From Hemileia vastatrix (lineage: Eukaryota > Basidiomycota > Pucciniomycetes > Pucciniales > Zaghouaniaceae), in the NCBI GenBank assembly GCA_030280995.1, contig JASXTE010000004.1:44047797-44111796 (forward strand): a stretch of 64,000 nucleotides of DNA, read 5' to 3'. Positions 34,682-43,747 of this stretch are shown one piece after another (positions within the stretch are counted from its first letter, which is position 1; the number at the start of each line of letters is the position of its first letter). The notes beneath the pieces are model-generated. The model saw only the letters and a list, made by a program, of their open reading frames with translations, searched no databases and had not been told where the DNA came from. A program made the translations under genes and the position numbers.

Positions 34682-35234
34682 ATAACATCCCCAAGCATCC
34701 ACATTAACCCAAAAACATATTTCCAACCCATAAATCCGTGAATAACCATCCAAGGAAGTAATTTTAGTTGTCCAAACTGGGTGTATGCGCCCGATATAGG
34801 TGTCTATGCTTCTGTAGGCGTTGTGAGTCCACTGATTTCGTCCATATGACCTAAAATAAGCAGAAAAACAAAGGTTATAGGCTATTAAGGGGCTAAAACC
34901 CACTTATATACCTAAATATACATAATATACTGCATATTTCACTGAATATGAGATTTATGTATACATATAAGCTTATGTATGTCAATAATTACTTCATATC
35001 ACTTAAGATAAGTATATTATGACTCCATTAACACCTTAATAAGTATTATTAGGCCATGGATAAGCTATTTAAACTATTATAAATTATATAATAGAATAAT
35101 AATTATATATATATATAATAAAATAATATATATTATTATTTTAACCTTATTTTTAAGATATAAGCTTACTATAGTTAAGGTTATCTTATTTTAAGCATAA
35201 GAAATACTCAGTCCTAAGGAGATTTAGGCTGACA
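34682..35234 (-). repeat. Element A 5' LTR
   Basis: 553 bp, nearly identical to 27,011-27,563. On the minus strand it runs from TGTCAGCC at 35,234 to GATGTTAT at 34,682. Element B sequence resumes at 35,235 with GAGGTTGACCAGG, continuous with RNase H. Confidence 0.95.
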
Positions 35235-35800
35235 GAGGTTGACCAGGAAAGAGGCAGATTGGGAATGGACTGAAGAGTGTGAAGATTCTTTTCAGAAGTT
35301 GAAAAGGGTTGTTGGTGAAGATATTGTTCTTCATAAGTTGGATTATGGCATTGGTGCTGGAAAAATTTATCTGGCAGTGGACTCAAGCTATATTGCTGCT
35401 GATGCTGTTTTGTCTCAGAAGAATAAGACTGGGAGGATCAGGCCAGTAAGATATGAGTCTGTGGTGTTTAATGAGGTGGAATCTAGGTATTCTCAACCTA
35501 AATTGGAACTGTGTGGTGTAGCAAAAATTTTAAAGAAGCTACAGACTGTTTTGTGGGGGTAGCATTTTTAGCTGCAGGTGGATGCAAAATCTTTAGTTCA
35601 GATGATCAATTCACCTAGTCTTCCAAATGCTCCAATGACTAGGTGGGTGGCATTTATTTAACATTTTTCTTTTGACCTGGTACACAAACCAGGAAAAACT
35701 TTTACAATGCCTGATGGATTATTAAGGAGGCCACCTACAGATGAAGATTCTGAGCCTGAAGAGTTTATGAAGATGTTCCAGTGATTAGGGCCAGCACTGA
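35235..35800 (+). pseudogene. Element B RNase H, continuation after element A
   Basis: Resumes pol with TRKEADWEWTEECEDSFQKL, then the RNase H core IYLAVDSSYIAADAVLSQ and VVFNEVESRYSQPKLELCGV. A stop at about 35,560 and a further loss of frame near 35,660 break it. The order and text parallel element C at 18,995-19,500, showing that the two halves on either side of A belong to one element. Confidence 0.85.
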
Positions 35801-35899
35801 GGGTGCTGAAGATTTTTCTGACCTCCCCCAATAGGCTAAACTGGCTGGATCTGATCTTGATTCTGGTGATTGGGATGTTTTTGTTGATGAAGATGGAGT

Positions 35900-37376
35900 T
35901 GATGTTTGAAACAGCTCAAATTTGGAAAGGGGTATTTTTGTTAGTGAACTGGATTCTCACAATGTTCAGTGGAAAGAGAAGGACGTGCCAAAATTTAAGG
36001 ATTGGTGTCCTGGTTGGGCTGCTCAATTGGCTTATGTTCACACTGGTGATTTTGATGACAGAATTGTACCCTTGGATGTTGTTTTGTTGGATTTTGAAGA
36101 TGAGACCTGGGGTCAGTCTGGGTTTTATTTTATTTTGGTGGAATATCTGTTGACCTTGGAGGGGCCAGATAGTTGTGATGATGATACTTTGTTGACAATC
36201 AAGAAGAAGAGTCCTGGATTTTATGTGTGAGGAAGGCCGTTGATGAGGAGGAGACATCCAAATCCTCTAGTGGTGGTGACTCAGAAGAAGGATCAAGAAT
36301 TGGTTTTGAAGTCTTTGCATGAAGACCTTGGTCATAGAGGCTTTGGTAAGACTTATAGAAGAGTAGCAGACAGATTTTGGTGGCCAGGTATGAAGTTGGC
36401 TGTGCAGGGTTGGATTCAATCTTGTGAAGAATGTCAAAGAAGAAGTCACTTGAAACCTAAAGAGGTGTGCCGTGCTACTGGTGAATCAACTGTTTTTGGA
36501 AGGGTCAGTCTGGATGCTGTCCATATTAAAGAGGGCAGGTATAAATACTTGATTGTTGCTAGGGATGATTTGTCTGGTTGGGTTGAGGCAGTGCCTCTGG
36601 TTAATTTGACTGCCAAGAATGTGGCAGAGTTTTTGAAGAAGGAGTGGATTTATAGGTATGGGTTGATGAAGTTGGTGACTGTTGATGGCGGGCCGGAGTT
36701 TGGTGCCTAATTTAAAGAAGCTGTGGCTAGTATTGGTTCTAAAGTTAGAGTGGCTACACCTTATTATCCTGAAGCTGAAGGCATGGTTGAAAGAGGCCAT
36801 CAAGTTATCAAGAATTCTTTTTTTAAGATGTGCGGAGATAGTGCTGAAAAGTGGAGGCATTATTTACCCTTGGTGTTATTTGCTGATAGGGTCACTGTGA
36901 GGAGGACAACTGGCTATTCTCCTTATGAATTAATGTTTGGTCAAAAAGCGGTTCTACCAGTGGACTTAGAAGCTGTCTCTTATCTTGGAATTGATTGGGA
37001 TGACGTGTACTCAACAGAGGATTTGCTCTGTGTAAGGATGCAACAGTTGGAATGTAGAGAGGAATGTCAAGAGAAGGCATACTCTAGAATGATGAAGATT
37101 AGGAATCAATCAGTCAGGTACTGGGACAAGTTGGCTCATAGACTCAGGAATCCCTTGAAACCTGTTTGTTTGGTTTTGGAGTATAATAGAAGTTTGGAGA
37201 GTCAGTGGGGAAAAATGTTTGCTGACAGATGGAATGGACCTTACCAAGTCGAATCTCAGGTGTCTGGAGGTTCTTATGTTTTGGAAGAGTTGGATGGTGC
37301 AGTCTTAAAAAAGAGAGTGGCTGCAGATCAGGTGAAGAGATTTTATCCCAGAGGCACAAGGCATGAAGAAGATTGA
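35900..37376 (+). pseudogene. Element B integrase
   Basis: After a conserved family-specific linker (WCPGWAAQLAYVHTGDFDDR near 36,010) the integrase zinc domain reads HEDLGHRGFGKTYRRV and SCEECQRRSHLK. The core has LDAVHIKEGRYKYLIVARDD (first Asp), VDGGPEFGA (second Asp) and EGMVERGHQVIK (Glu). TAA at 36,708 replaces the Glu after GPEFGA; the rest of the frame to 37,376 is open. It ends in a small beta-barrel-like domain (DRWNGPYQVESQVSGGSYVL) and RFYPRGTRHEED with no chromodomain, unlike element A. With one stop, this domain is better preserved than gag or RT. Confidence 0.85.
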
Positions 37377-37513
37377 CTCCGCAATGAGGATAAACTATGG
37401 AACGTTCTTTATGTTTTGGAATTTTTGGTGTTGCAGAGCAAATTTTGTGTTGGATACTTTTTGTTAGAAGTTACCCATGGGTGGGACTTCTAGATTTGAT
37501 CTTGGCAAGTGTA

Positions 37514-37555
37514 GGGGTAACTGATGGGCTGGTTGCTCTGTAGAACAGTTACCCC
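37514..37555 (+). other. Conserved stem-loop, copy 1 of element B
   Basis: GGGGTAACTG at 37,514-37,523 pairs perfectly with CAGTTACCCC at 37,546-37,555 across a 22-base loop with conserved text (ATGGGCTGGTTGCTCTGTAGAA). Further copies lie at 37,774-37,815 and 40,658-40,698 in B and at 21,348-21,388 and 45,801-45,842 in C. The 40,658 copy changes both sides (GTAATTG with CAATTAC), keeping the pair. Confidence 0.75.
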
Positions 37556-37773
37556 AGATTGTCTGTTTCCAACCCTTTCTACTAATTTGGTTGAACCCTA
37601 GTATTGGTTTCTCTTCACAGGTTTTAGTCCTCTATGACTTTAAACTGGTATTTCCTTTGGTTTTCAAGTGCTGTACTCTTCACTTTTATTGGTTTTGGTT
37701 TATTGTGTTGGATGTTACGTTTTTGTTAGAAGGTACCCAGGGTGGGCTTCTAGATTTTATTTTGGCAAGTGTG

Positions 37774-37815
37774 GGGGTAACTGATGAGCTGGCTTCTCTG
37801 GAGAACAGTTACCCC
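37774..37815 (+). other. Conserved stem-loop, copy 2 of element B
   Basis: GGGGTAACTG (37,774-37,783) and CAGTTACCCC (37,806-37,815) form the same 10-bp stem as copy 1, in the second 190-bp unit, while the surrounding sequence has diverged. Confidence 0.75.
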
Positions 37816-38182
37816 AGAATGTCTGTCTCAATTCTTTTGTTTTTCCTAGTTGAATTCTAGTTCTGTTGTTTATTATTCAGGTTTCAAGTCCACTATGACT
37901 TTAAACTGGTTTGGGACTGGCTTCTTTATCTTTGGTTCTTTCGGATTGGCAGTGGATCACTGGTGGTCTCCCATCATTTTTACTTATTGGAGGGAGCCCA
38001 CCCAGTGATTATTTCTATGGACCAGACTTTCTCTTTTTGGACCATCTATGGAGCTGGACTGTTATTAATTTTGTAGTTATGTTTTCTCTAGATAGTAGTT
38101 TCAGATTATTTTCTTTTTTCTCTTTTTTTCTTTTAATTTTTTAGGGGGGTTTTTAAAATTATAAAATTAAAAAAAATAATAG

Positions 38183-38262
38183 GGTGTTACCACATCAGGG
38201 TCACCTGGATGTGGGCAAGCATTGGTGGGGAAAGGCTCATCAATTGGCCGGGCAATGCTATT
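38183..38262 (+). other. Structured module 1 of element B
   Basis: Two successive hairpins: CCACATC with GATGTGG (inner AGG/CCT), then AGCATTG with CAATGCT enclosing a segment ending CTCATCAATTGGCCGGG. Module 2 at 38,377 has the same plan and the same CTCATCAATTGGC text, but an unrelated second stem (GGTATC/GATACC). Element C has a counterpart at 43,216-43,292, where the second stem carries one mismatch. Confidence 0.6.
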
Positions 38263-38376
38263 TTATCATTTTAGTTTATTTTATTTTTATTTTCTTTAAT
38301 TTCATTTTTTATTTTTTTTATTCTCATTATTACCCTAAATTTATGTTTCTTATTTCAAATTTTTTAAATTTTTTAA

Positions 38377-38453
38377 GGTGTATCCACATCAAGGTGCACT
38401 TTGATGTGGGCAAGGTATCAGGGGATCAACTCATCAATTGGCTGGGGGATACC
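38377..38453 (+). other. Structured module 2 of element B
   Basis: First stem CCACATCAA with TTGATGTGG (9 bp), second stem GGTATC with GATACC enclosing GGGGATCAACTCATCAATTG and GCTGGGG. The counterpart in C at 43,418-43,495 keeps both stems. Complementarity retained with different sequences in modules 1 and 2 argues for selected structure. Confidence 0.6.
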
Positions 38454-38703
38454 ATTTGTATTATTTTTTATATTTTATTTTATTTCATTTATTTTTATTT
38501 TATTTTATTTATCAATTTTTAATTTTAATATATTAGTAGATTAAAATAAAAAATAATAATAACAATAATAATAATAATAATAATAATATATATTAGAATT
38601 TATAGTTATTAGTTGTTTTTTATTATTTATTTATTATTATGTTTCTAATCTTTTTGCAGGAGCTCATTGTCTGGATGATGAAGCTTCTGGAGGCTGGTCC
38701 AGA

Positions 38704-40236
38704 TTATGATGTTGTTTTTGTTTTTTTGTTGGTGTTGTGGGAAGCACTGTGTTCTTTGAATTGCATCCTTCTGGAGAGATTATATGGATTGTAATGGGAA
38801 GCCGTTGGATTGGAGGGAAGTTCAGAAGAGGAAGAAGAAGAGGCAGGAATGGATTGTTGGAAGGTGTGCTTAATGATCCTAGACATCCTCCAGTGGTCGT
38901 CCAATAGTTGTTTCCTCAAGGTTTTCTCAAAGTCATTTAATGGTCCATTGAGGGCAAAGGCTTTCAGCATGTTTGAACACATGGTGCTGAGGTGTTGTTT
39001 CATGTCTCCATAATCCAGGGTCAAAGAAGTTTCTAGAGGTTGGCCAACTCCAATAGTAGATTCAGCAGGAGGGGTGTGAACTAGACAAGAAGAATTGGAT
39101 CAGTAATTATTTTTGTTGAAGAAATGGGATGAATTAATTTGGTACTTACAGATTGGAAGCTCATAAAATTTGTAAGCAGCCGGAATTTTGACTTCTGAAG
39201 ATTTTGGAATGGTCATTGTAGGTGAATCAATCAGGGAAAGATATGGATTCTTTTGGTCTTCCTCTGAAAGATTTTGAGAAGGTGAACTAGGAGGCTGATG
39301 TTCCTGGGGCCTAGTTGGAGCAGCGGGATTGTTGTTGTTGTTGTTGTTGATATTTCTGTTGGATTTAGCAGGAGGGGGTGCTGGTGATGGAGTACCAGGG
39401 TTGTTATAAGTTGGAGCAGGAGAGGGTGATTTGGAAGCAGATTGATCTCTTCTGGATGGAGCTTTTGAGGGAATGGAACTGTCAGAAGAATAGTTGGCTG
39501 ACAGAGGAGAGGTGTAGTTTTGTTGTCTTAACTGGGGACAAAGTTGTTGCTTTGGTGCAGTGTTGGGTGCTCTGGTTTCTTCCTGGGGTCCTCTGGCAGG
39601 TCTCCTAGAAGTTTGGAAAATTTTGGAGTTTTTGGACCTTGGAAGGGTGGGCTACATTTCTCTGGGAGTAGTGGGAGGTAATTGCGTGGAGTTGCTTTCG
39701 TTGATTGGTTGAATTTGGCTGTTTTCTGGTTGTTTTTGGAGGTTTTGGGCCTGATTTTCACTGTCTAGTGAGGCAGGCAGGCCGCCCGACGTTGGCTGGG
39801 CTGCCTGGACACGTTCTAGAAGCCTAGGAGCTGATTATGAAGCTTTTGGAGCTAATTTTGCAGAGCTAAAAGCAGTTTCTTGGGAAGCTAAGGCTGGTCT
39901 TTTGGGAAGAGTTCTGGAAGCTAAGCTTCTGGATCTTCTGGAAGGTGCTGAAGATAAAGAGGAAGAGGAAGGACCAAGCTCTGGGGATCTGGTAGGGGAT
40001 CTGGAGATGTATTTATGAGAAGGTGAAGGAGGAGGAATAGGGTAGTTGGCATCTCTGTCACATTTCTTCTTTTTGGAGTAGCAAGAATCACAAGCCCTGT
40101 TGTAGAATTTGGCTTCAGGAGTCAGAAGAGTGAATGTGCAAGGTCTGCACATGTGGACGCACTGTTTTCAGGAATAGTCCTTGGGAGCAGTGAAGAAAGG
40201 AAGAGTAGAGGGGTCAACATCAGGGGATCCAGCCAT
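38704..40236 (-). pseudogene. Antisense gene 1 of element B, cysteine-cluster protein
   Basis: Read on the minus strand, the ATG at 40,236 begins MAGSPDVDPSTLPFFTAPKD. After one stop (TGA near 40,170; the C copy lacks it) comes CVHMCRPC, then ACDSCYSKKKKCDRD, a CX2CX6C half with a basic run as in fungal Zn2Cys6 DNA-binding domains. A long Pro/Ser/Arg-rich linker follows. A 69-nt intron at 39,081-39,149 (GTAAGT donor, CTAG acceptor) precedes TIGVGQPLETSLTLDYGD and the C-terminal exon with LNDFEKTLRKQLLDDHWRMS, probably helical, and a Lys-rich tail KKTKTTS. A nuclear DNA-binding protein is the likely role (inference). The middle of the gene is frame-broken. It faces pol, and element C carries the same gene. 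Confidence 0.65.
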
Positions 40237-40384
40237 GATCTGTGGTGAGAAAAGATAATGGAAAGAGATAGGAAGGAGATTTTTGACAGTGATGGGTAGA
40301 TGATGAAGTGAAGGTGGAAGTTCAGCAGGTTGGCTGTAGAGGTATTCTATATGAAATTGGCTGCGTCTATTTTATGCAAAATTC

Positions 40385-40860
40385 AGTCAGTCCATCAAGA
40401 CTTTAAACTGAAATCTGGTTTCTGGTAGTCCTCAAAGACTTTAAACTGGCTGGTTTCAAGACTTTATCCAGATTAGTCCGTCAAGAATTTAAACATAACA
40501 CTGTGTTAGTCCCCCAAGACTTTAAACTGAGGATTGTTGTTGGTTCAGTCCCCCAAGACTATAAACTGAGGAATGGGTTTTGTTGTTGGAGTTGGTTTTG
40601 AAAGATTGGTGGAGGGTATCCACAGGGGGAGCCTCCGAATTTAGAAAAGGCAAGTTTGGGGTAATTGATGGGCTGGAAGCTCTATTCACAATTACCCCAG
40701 AATGTTAGTTTTTTCTCTGTGTCTTAATGTGGTTGATCTCTGGTTCTGGGTTTGTGATTTAGGTTTTGAGTCTCCCAAGACTTTAAACTGAGGGTTTTTG
40801 AGTCCCCCAAGACTATAAAATGAGGATGGTCCCCCAAGAATTAATACTGAGGGTTGTTTT
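40385..40860 (-). repeat. Minisatellite and stem-loop upstream of antisense gene 1
   Basis: Multiple copies of a unit with the core TCAAGACTTTAAACTGA occur at 40,385-40,600 and again at 40,760-40,850, several in the variant CCCCCAAGACTTTAAACTGA. Between them lies another 190-bp unit with the stem-loop at 40,658-40,698. The array begins about 150 bp upstream of the antisense gene 1 ATG (40,236), the right place for a promoter or operator. Element C has the matching array at 45,465-45,720, also about 150 bp from its ATG. Confidence 0.7.
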
Positions 40861-40911
40861 GTGGTTACATCCTATAAAGGATGTGGTCAATGTTTCTTTT
40901 CTGAATCAAAC

Positions 40912-41552
40912 TCAAGTACTAGTGGAATTACAGAGGGAATCAAGAGATGAAATGAAGTGTCCAGAATTAGCCTTGAACTGGTGAATGAGGTGTCTTCTGT
41001 TCTCAATGTCCTTTTGATCTCTAGAAGGAGTGGATTGGAAGTAGTGAAGCAGAAGTTGTTCCTGTTGAGATGTGTGTTGTTGTAACTTGGCCTTGATAGT
41101 GGGCAAGTGGTTTGGTGTTGGTGGTGCAATGGATCCTACATTGTTATCATCACTATCAAAAGATGGAGGAACTGAGAAGTCATCAGTTTTAAAGTTGAAG
41201 GAAGAAATGAAAGTTCTTTACCATCAGATGGACCAGGGATGGTGGAACTTGTTGTTTTATGGGTTGTGGCACTCTTCTGGGGAGGGTGAAGCTTTTTTAT
41301 TAATCTGGGTATCAGGATGGATGGCCTAGATCTTTTGGTGCTGGTAGAAGATGGACCAGGTTGAGGTGGAGGTGAATATGTTGCAGAAGATAATGGACCA
41401 GGTCTGTAGCAAGGCTTCTTTCTAGATTTTCAGACATTGCAGGACGTTCTGTATGGATGGACTGGTGGTGTCATGGTGCAGATTAGATTATTGTCAATGC
41501 AGTATTGGCAAGGACCCATTTCAGAGGCATGTTTGGGAAGAAGGTTGAACAT
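40912..41552 (-). pseudogene. Antisense gene 2 of element B, Zn2Cys6-like protein
   Basis: On the minus strand the ATG at 41,552 begins MFNLLPKHASEMGPCQYCI. The cysteines run CQYCIDNNLIC, then a gap of 12, then CNV-stop-KSRKKPC: in element C the stop position is Cys, giving CX2CX6C-X12-CX2CX6C, the exact spacing of the fungal Zn2Cys6 cluster. The basic residues sit in the second half rather than the first, unlike typical Gal4-type domains. Next come a Pro/Ser-rich linker, a frameshift, and a C-terminal helical block (IHQFKANSGHFISSLD). The start codon is 49 bp from the 3' LTR, so transcription probably begins inside that LTR. The gene is paralogous to antisense gene 1 and is inactivated here. 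Confidence 0.6.
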
Positions 41553-41590
41553 GGTGGTTTGATGAAGAAAGAATGTGGAAATTCTTAATT

Positions 41591-41600
41591 GGAGGGAGGA
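41591..41600 (+). promoter_or_regulatory. Element B polypurine tract
   Basis: GGAGGGAGGA directly abuts the 3' LTR start TGTGGTCTTCC. The same tract occurs in element C at 46,654-46,663. It shows that the antisense genes lie inside the element, between pol and the 3' LTR. Confidence 0.85.
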
Positions 41601-42694
41601 TGTGGTCTTCCAACATTGGCAGGGGCCTTTGTTGTGTGATTTGGAGCTGTTTGTGCATGTCTTAATTGACATCTGTTAAGGAATTGGGTATTTTTCTGGT
41701 TTTATTCTGTGGATATTGGGTCTTCAGGTATGTGGGTACTATCATTGGATAGCCCCAGTGATTCTCTATATTTTATGTTTTGTAGACAATTTTTCATATT
41801 CTAAGTTTTAAGGGGTCATTTCCTCATTTTTTGTTTATAAAAGATAGCTATTTAATTTTGTTTTTTGTGTTTTATGGGCTAACCTTAAGTCTTAGGGTTA
41901 AGTGCTTAGTACCATTGGATAGGGCTAATTTTTCTCTATATTTCATGTATTAATGTTGTTATAGTGAAATTCTGTGTTTTAAAGATTTTAGTAGTTGTAG
42001 CTAATTTTTCTAAGTAGATTTGTTGTTTTTATTGGTTTTCTGGCTTCAGGGAGGCCGGGCCACTTCAGGCGGCACCTCCGACGTCAGGTGGCCCGCCCGC
42101 CTCTGTTTTAGAAAGTTGGGGAGCGCTTCTGGAGGGTTTTTTATTCAATTTGGTGGGTACAGGCGCCAGATTTGTGGGTGTGCATGGGCTCTTAGATGGT
42201 GGTCTGGGTTTACATAGTGAATAAGACAGTTTGGGGCAACTTTAATTATCATACAACCATCCGGAGGTGATATCCTTGTTCCTCACTCAGTTTTCACTGT
42301 TCTCTGGCCACAATTTGGCTGTGTTTTTTGCAAGTGAGTTCTTCATTTAACTTAACTTTGGCAACTGTTTTCTCTGTTATAGTCTTGCAAGCTATAGCAA
42401 GTATTATTGCTGTCTCTGGTGTGGATTTGCAGCCTATATCAAGTATCTTTTCTGTCTCTGGTGTGGACATTAGTCTACATTTCAGTTCTTTGGTCTGGTA
42501 GTCTGTCTGGTGACTACTTTCTTGGCTCATCAAGCAGTCAAGTGTGTTGAAAAGGGGCTTTAGCAAACAGGAACCAACTTACTTCAGCAAGTAAATCTCA
42601 CTCTATTTTTCTAAAGGGACAGGGGATTTTCTCTCTGGTTTTTCTCCAACTCCCTTGGTCAAGGCCTATAGCTAGTACTATAGGATTGTCTACA
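41601..42694 (+). repeat. Element B 3' LTR
   Basis: 1,094 bp, identical in length to the 5' LTR, from TGTGGTCTTCC to GTCTACA. It retains the GC-rich block (about 42,050-42,105), with some CpG sites changed relative to the 5' LTR (for example GGCGG to GGTGG). The next bases, CCGGACTCTTC, belong to element C. Confidence 0.95.
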
Positions 42695-43745
42695 CCGGAC
42701 TCTTCACGCTTATTAGTTTTTGTTTATGGTGTTAGATGTTGTGGTTTTGACAGAAGGTGCCCAGGGGGGCTTCTAGATTTAATTTTGGAAAGTGTGGGGG
42801 TAATTGATGAGCTGGATGCACTGTAAAACATTTAACCCATAATGTCTGTTTCAAGTTTTTTTTGTCCTAGTTGAATCCTAGTTCTAGTTTTTGTTGTAAA
42901 GGTTTCAAGTCCACAATGAGGTTAGACTGGATTACTGGCTTGGGACTGGCTTCTTTGGTCTATTTGGATTGGTGGTGGATCATTGGTGGTCTCCCATCAT
43001 TTTAACTTATTGGAGGGAGCCCACCCAGTGATCATTTCCTTGGACTGGACTTTCTATGGAGCTGGACTTTGTCTTTTTCTTTACTTTAATTTTTGTGTCT
43101 ATGGTTGTGTTTGATGGTTGTTTTAGATTATTTTTTTTTCTTATTTTTTTCTTTTAATTTTTTTAATGGGATTATTAGGATATAAAGAGGGAAAAATGAA
43201 AAAATTATATTATATGGTGTCACCACATCAGGGTCACCTAGATGTGGTAAAGCATTGGTGGGGAAAGGCTCATCAATTGGCCGGGCAATACTATTTTCTT
43301 TTTTATCTCTATCTCATTTTTTATTATTTTCTTTGATTTCTATTTATTTCATATTCTCTTTATATATATTATTTTTCTTAATTTATTTTATCTCAATTCA
43401 TTTAAAAATTATTTAAAGGTGTATCCACATCAAGGTGCACTTGGATGTGGGTAAGGTATCAGGGGATCAGCTCATCAATTGGCTGGGGGATACCGTTTTT
43501 AACTATTATTTATCTCATCTTATTATTATTAATAATTTCATTTTAATTTTTCAGCTCTCATATTTTTAGTTAATTTTGTTTATTTATTTTCAAGTTTTTT
43601 TTAGTATCTTAGTAGTTTAAAATAAAAATAAATTAAAAATTAAAAATAAAAAATAAAAATAAAAATAAATAAAATAAAATAAAATAAAAATAAACAAATT
43701 TTTTTTATATTTGTTAATTATTATTGTTCTTTCTAGTTAGTGAAT
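42695..43745 (+). other. Element C 3' noncoding region after insertion B
   Basis: Homologous to 37,672-38,690 of B. It has a decayed stem-loop (GGGGTAATTG at 42,797 and CATTTAACCC at 42,829, no longer fully complementary) and both structured modules (43,216-43,292 and 43,418-43,495), then A/T-rich simple sequence at about 43,617-43,700. No coding frame. Confidence 0.75.
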
Positions 43746-43747
43746 TA

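Larger units (their letters stand above)
27011..35234 (-). mobile_element. Element A: intact chromodomain gypsy retrotransposon
   Basis: 8,224 bp on the minus strand: 5' LTR 34,682-35,234, primer-binding site, 1.1-kb leader, one uninterrupted gag-pol frame (33,546-27,679), polypurine tract and 3' LTR 27,011-27,563. Both LTRs are 553 bp and I see about three differences, so insertion is recent and the element may still be active. It lies between RT and RNase H of element B. No target duplication is visible: left flank CTTCAC, right flank GAGGTT. Compared with element C, about 6 bp (CTTTAA) are missing at the site. Confidence 0.95.
37377..38700 (+). other. Element B structured noncoding region between pol and antisense genes
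   Basis: No coding frame with any support. The region carries two copies of an approximately 190-bp unit (about 37,460-37,650 and 37,722-37,910), each with the stem-loop GGGGTAACTG / CAGTTACCCC and the word GACTTTAAACTGG, then two structured modules (38,183-38,262 and 38,377-38,453) separated by T-rich tracts, and a TAA microsatellite at about 38,560-38,590. It lies between two convergent transcription units (pol from the left, antisense gene 1 from the right), so termination, antisense control or RNA packaging are plausible roles. Confidence 0.7.
21507..42694 (+). mobile_element. Element B: gypsy retrotransposon with antisense genes, hosting element A
   Basis: A full-length element with two 1,094-bp LTRs (21,507-22,600 and 41,601-42,694), primer-binding site, gag, protease, RT, RNase H and integrase on the plus strand, then 1.3 kb of structured noncoding DNA, two minus-strand genes (38,704-40,236 and about 40,912-41,552), and a polypurine tract. 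Removing element A (27,011-35,234) gives about 13.0 kb. It sits inside the 3' region of element C. Flanks are CTGG and CCGG, an imperfect 4-bp duplication. Stops and lost catalytic residues show it is no longer autonomous. It belongs to the same family as C but not that of A. Confidence 0.9.

Noticed and set aside
37520..37550. Hammerhead-ribozyme-like core (CTGATGAG ... GAA) in the repeated stem-loop
   Set aside because: The CTGATGAG and GAA words are there in some copies, but the flanking arms pair with each other as one 10-bp stem, stem II and the GAAA junction are not correctly placed, and no NUH cleavage site fits.
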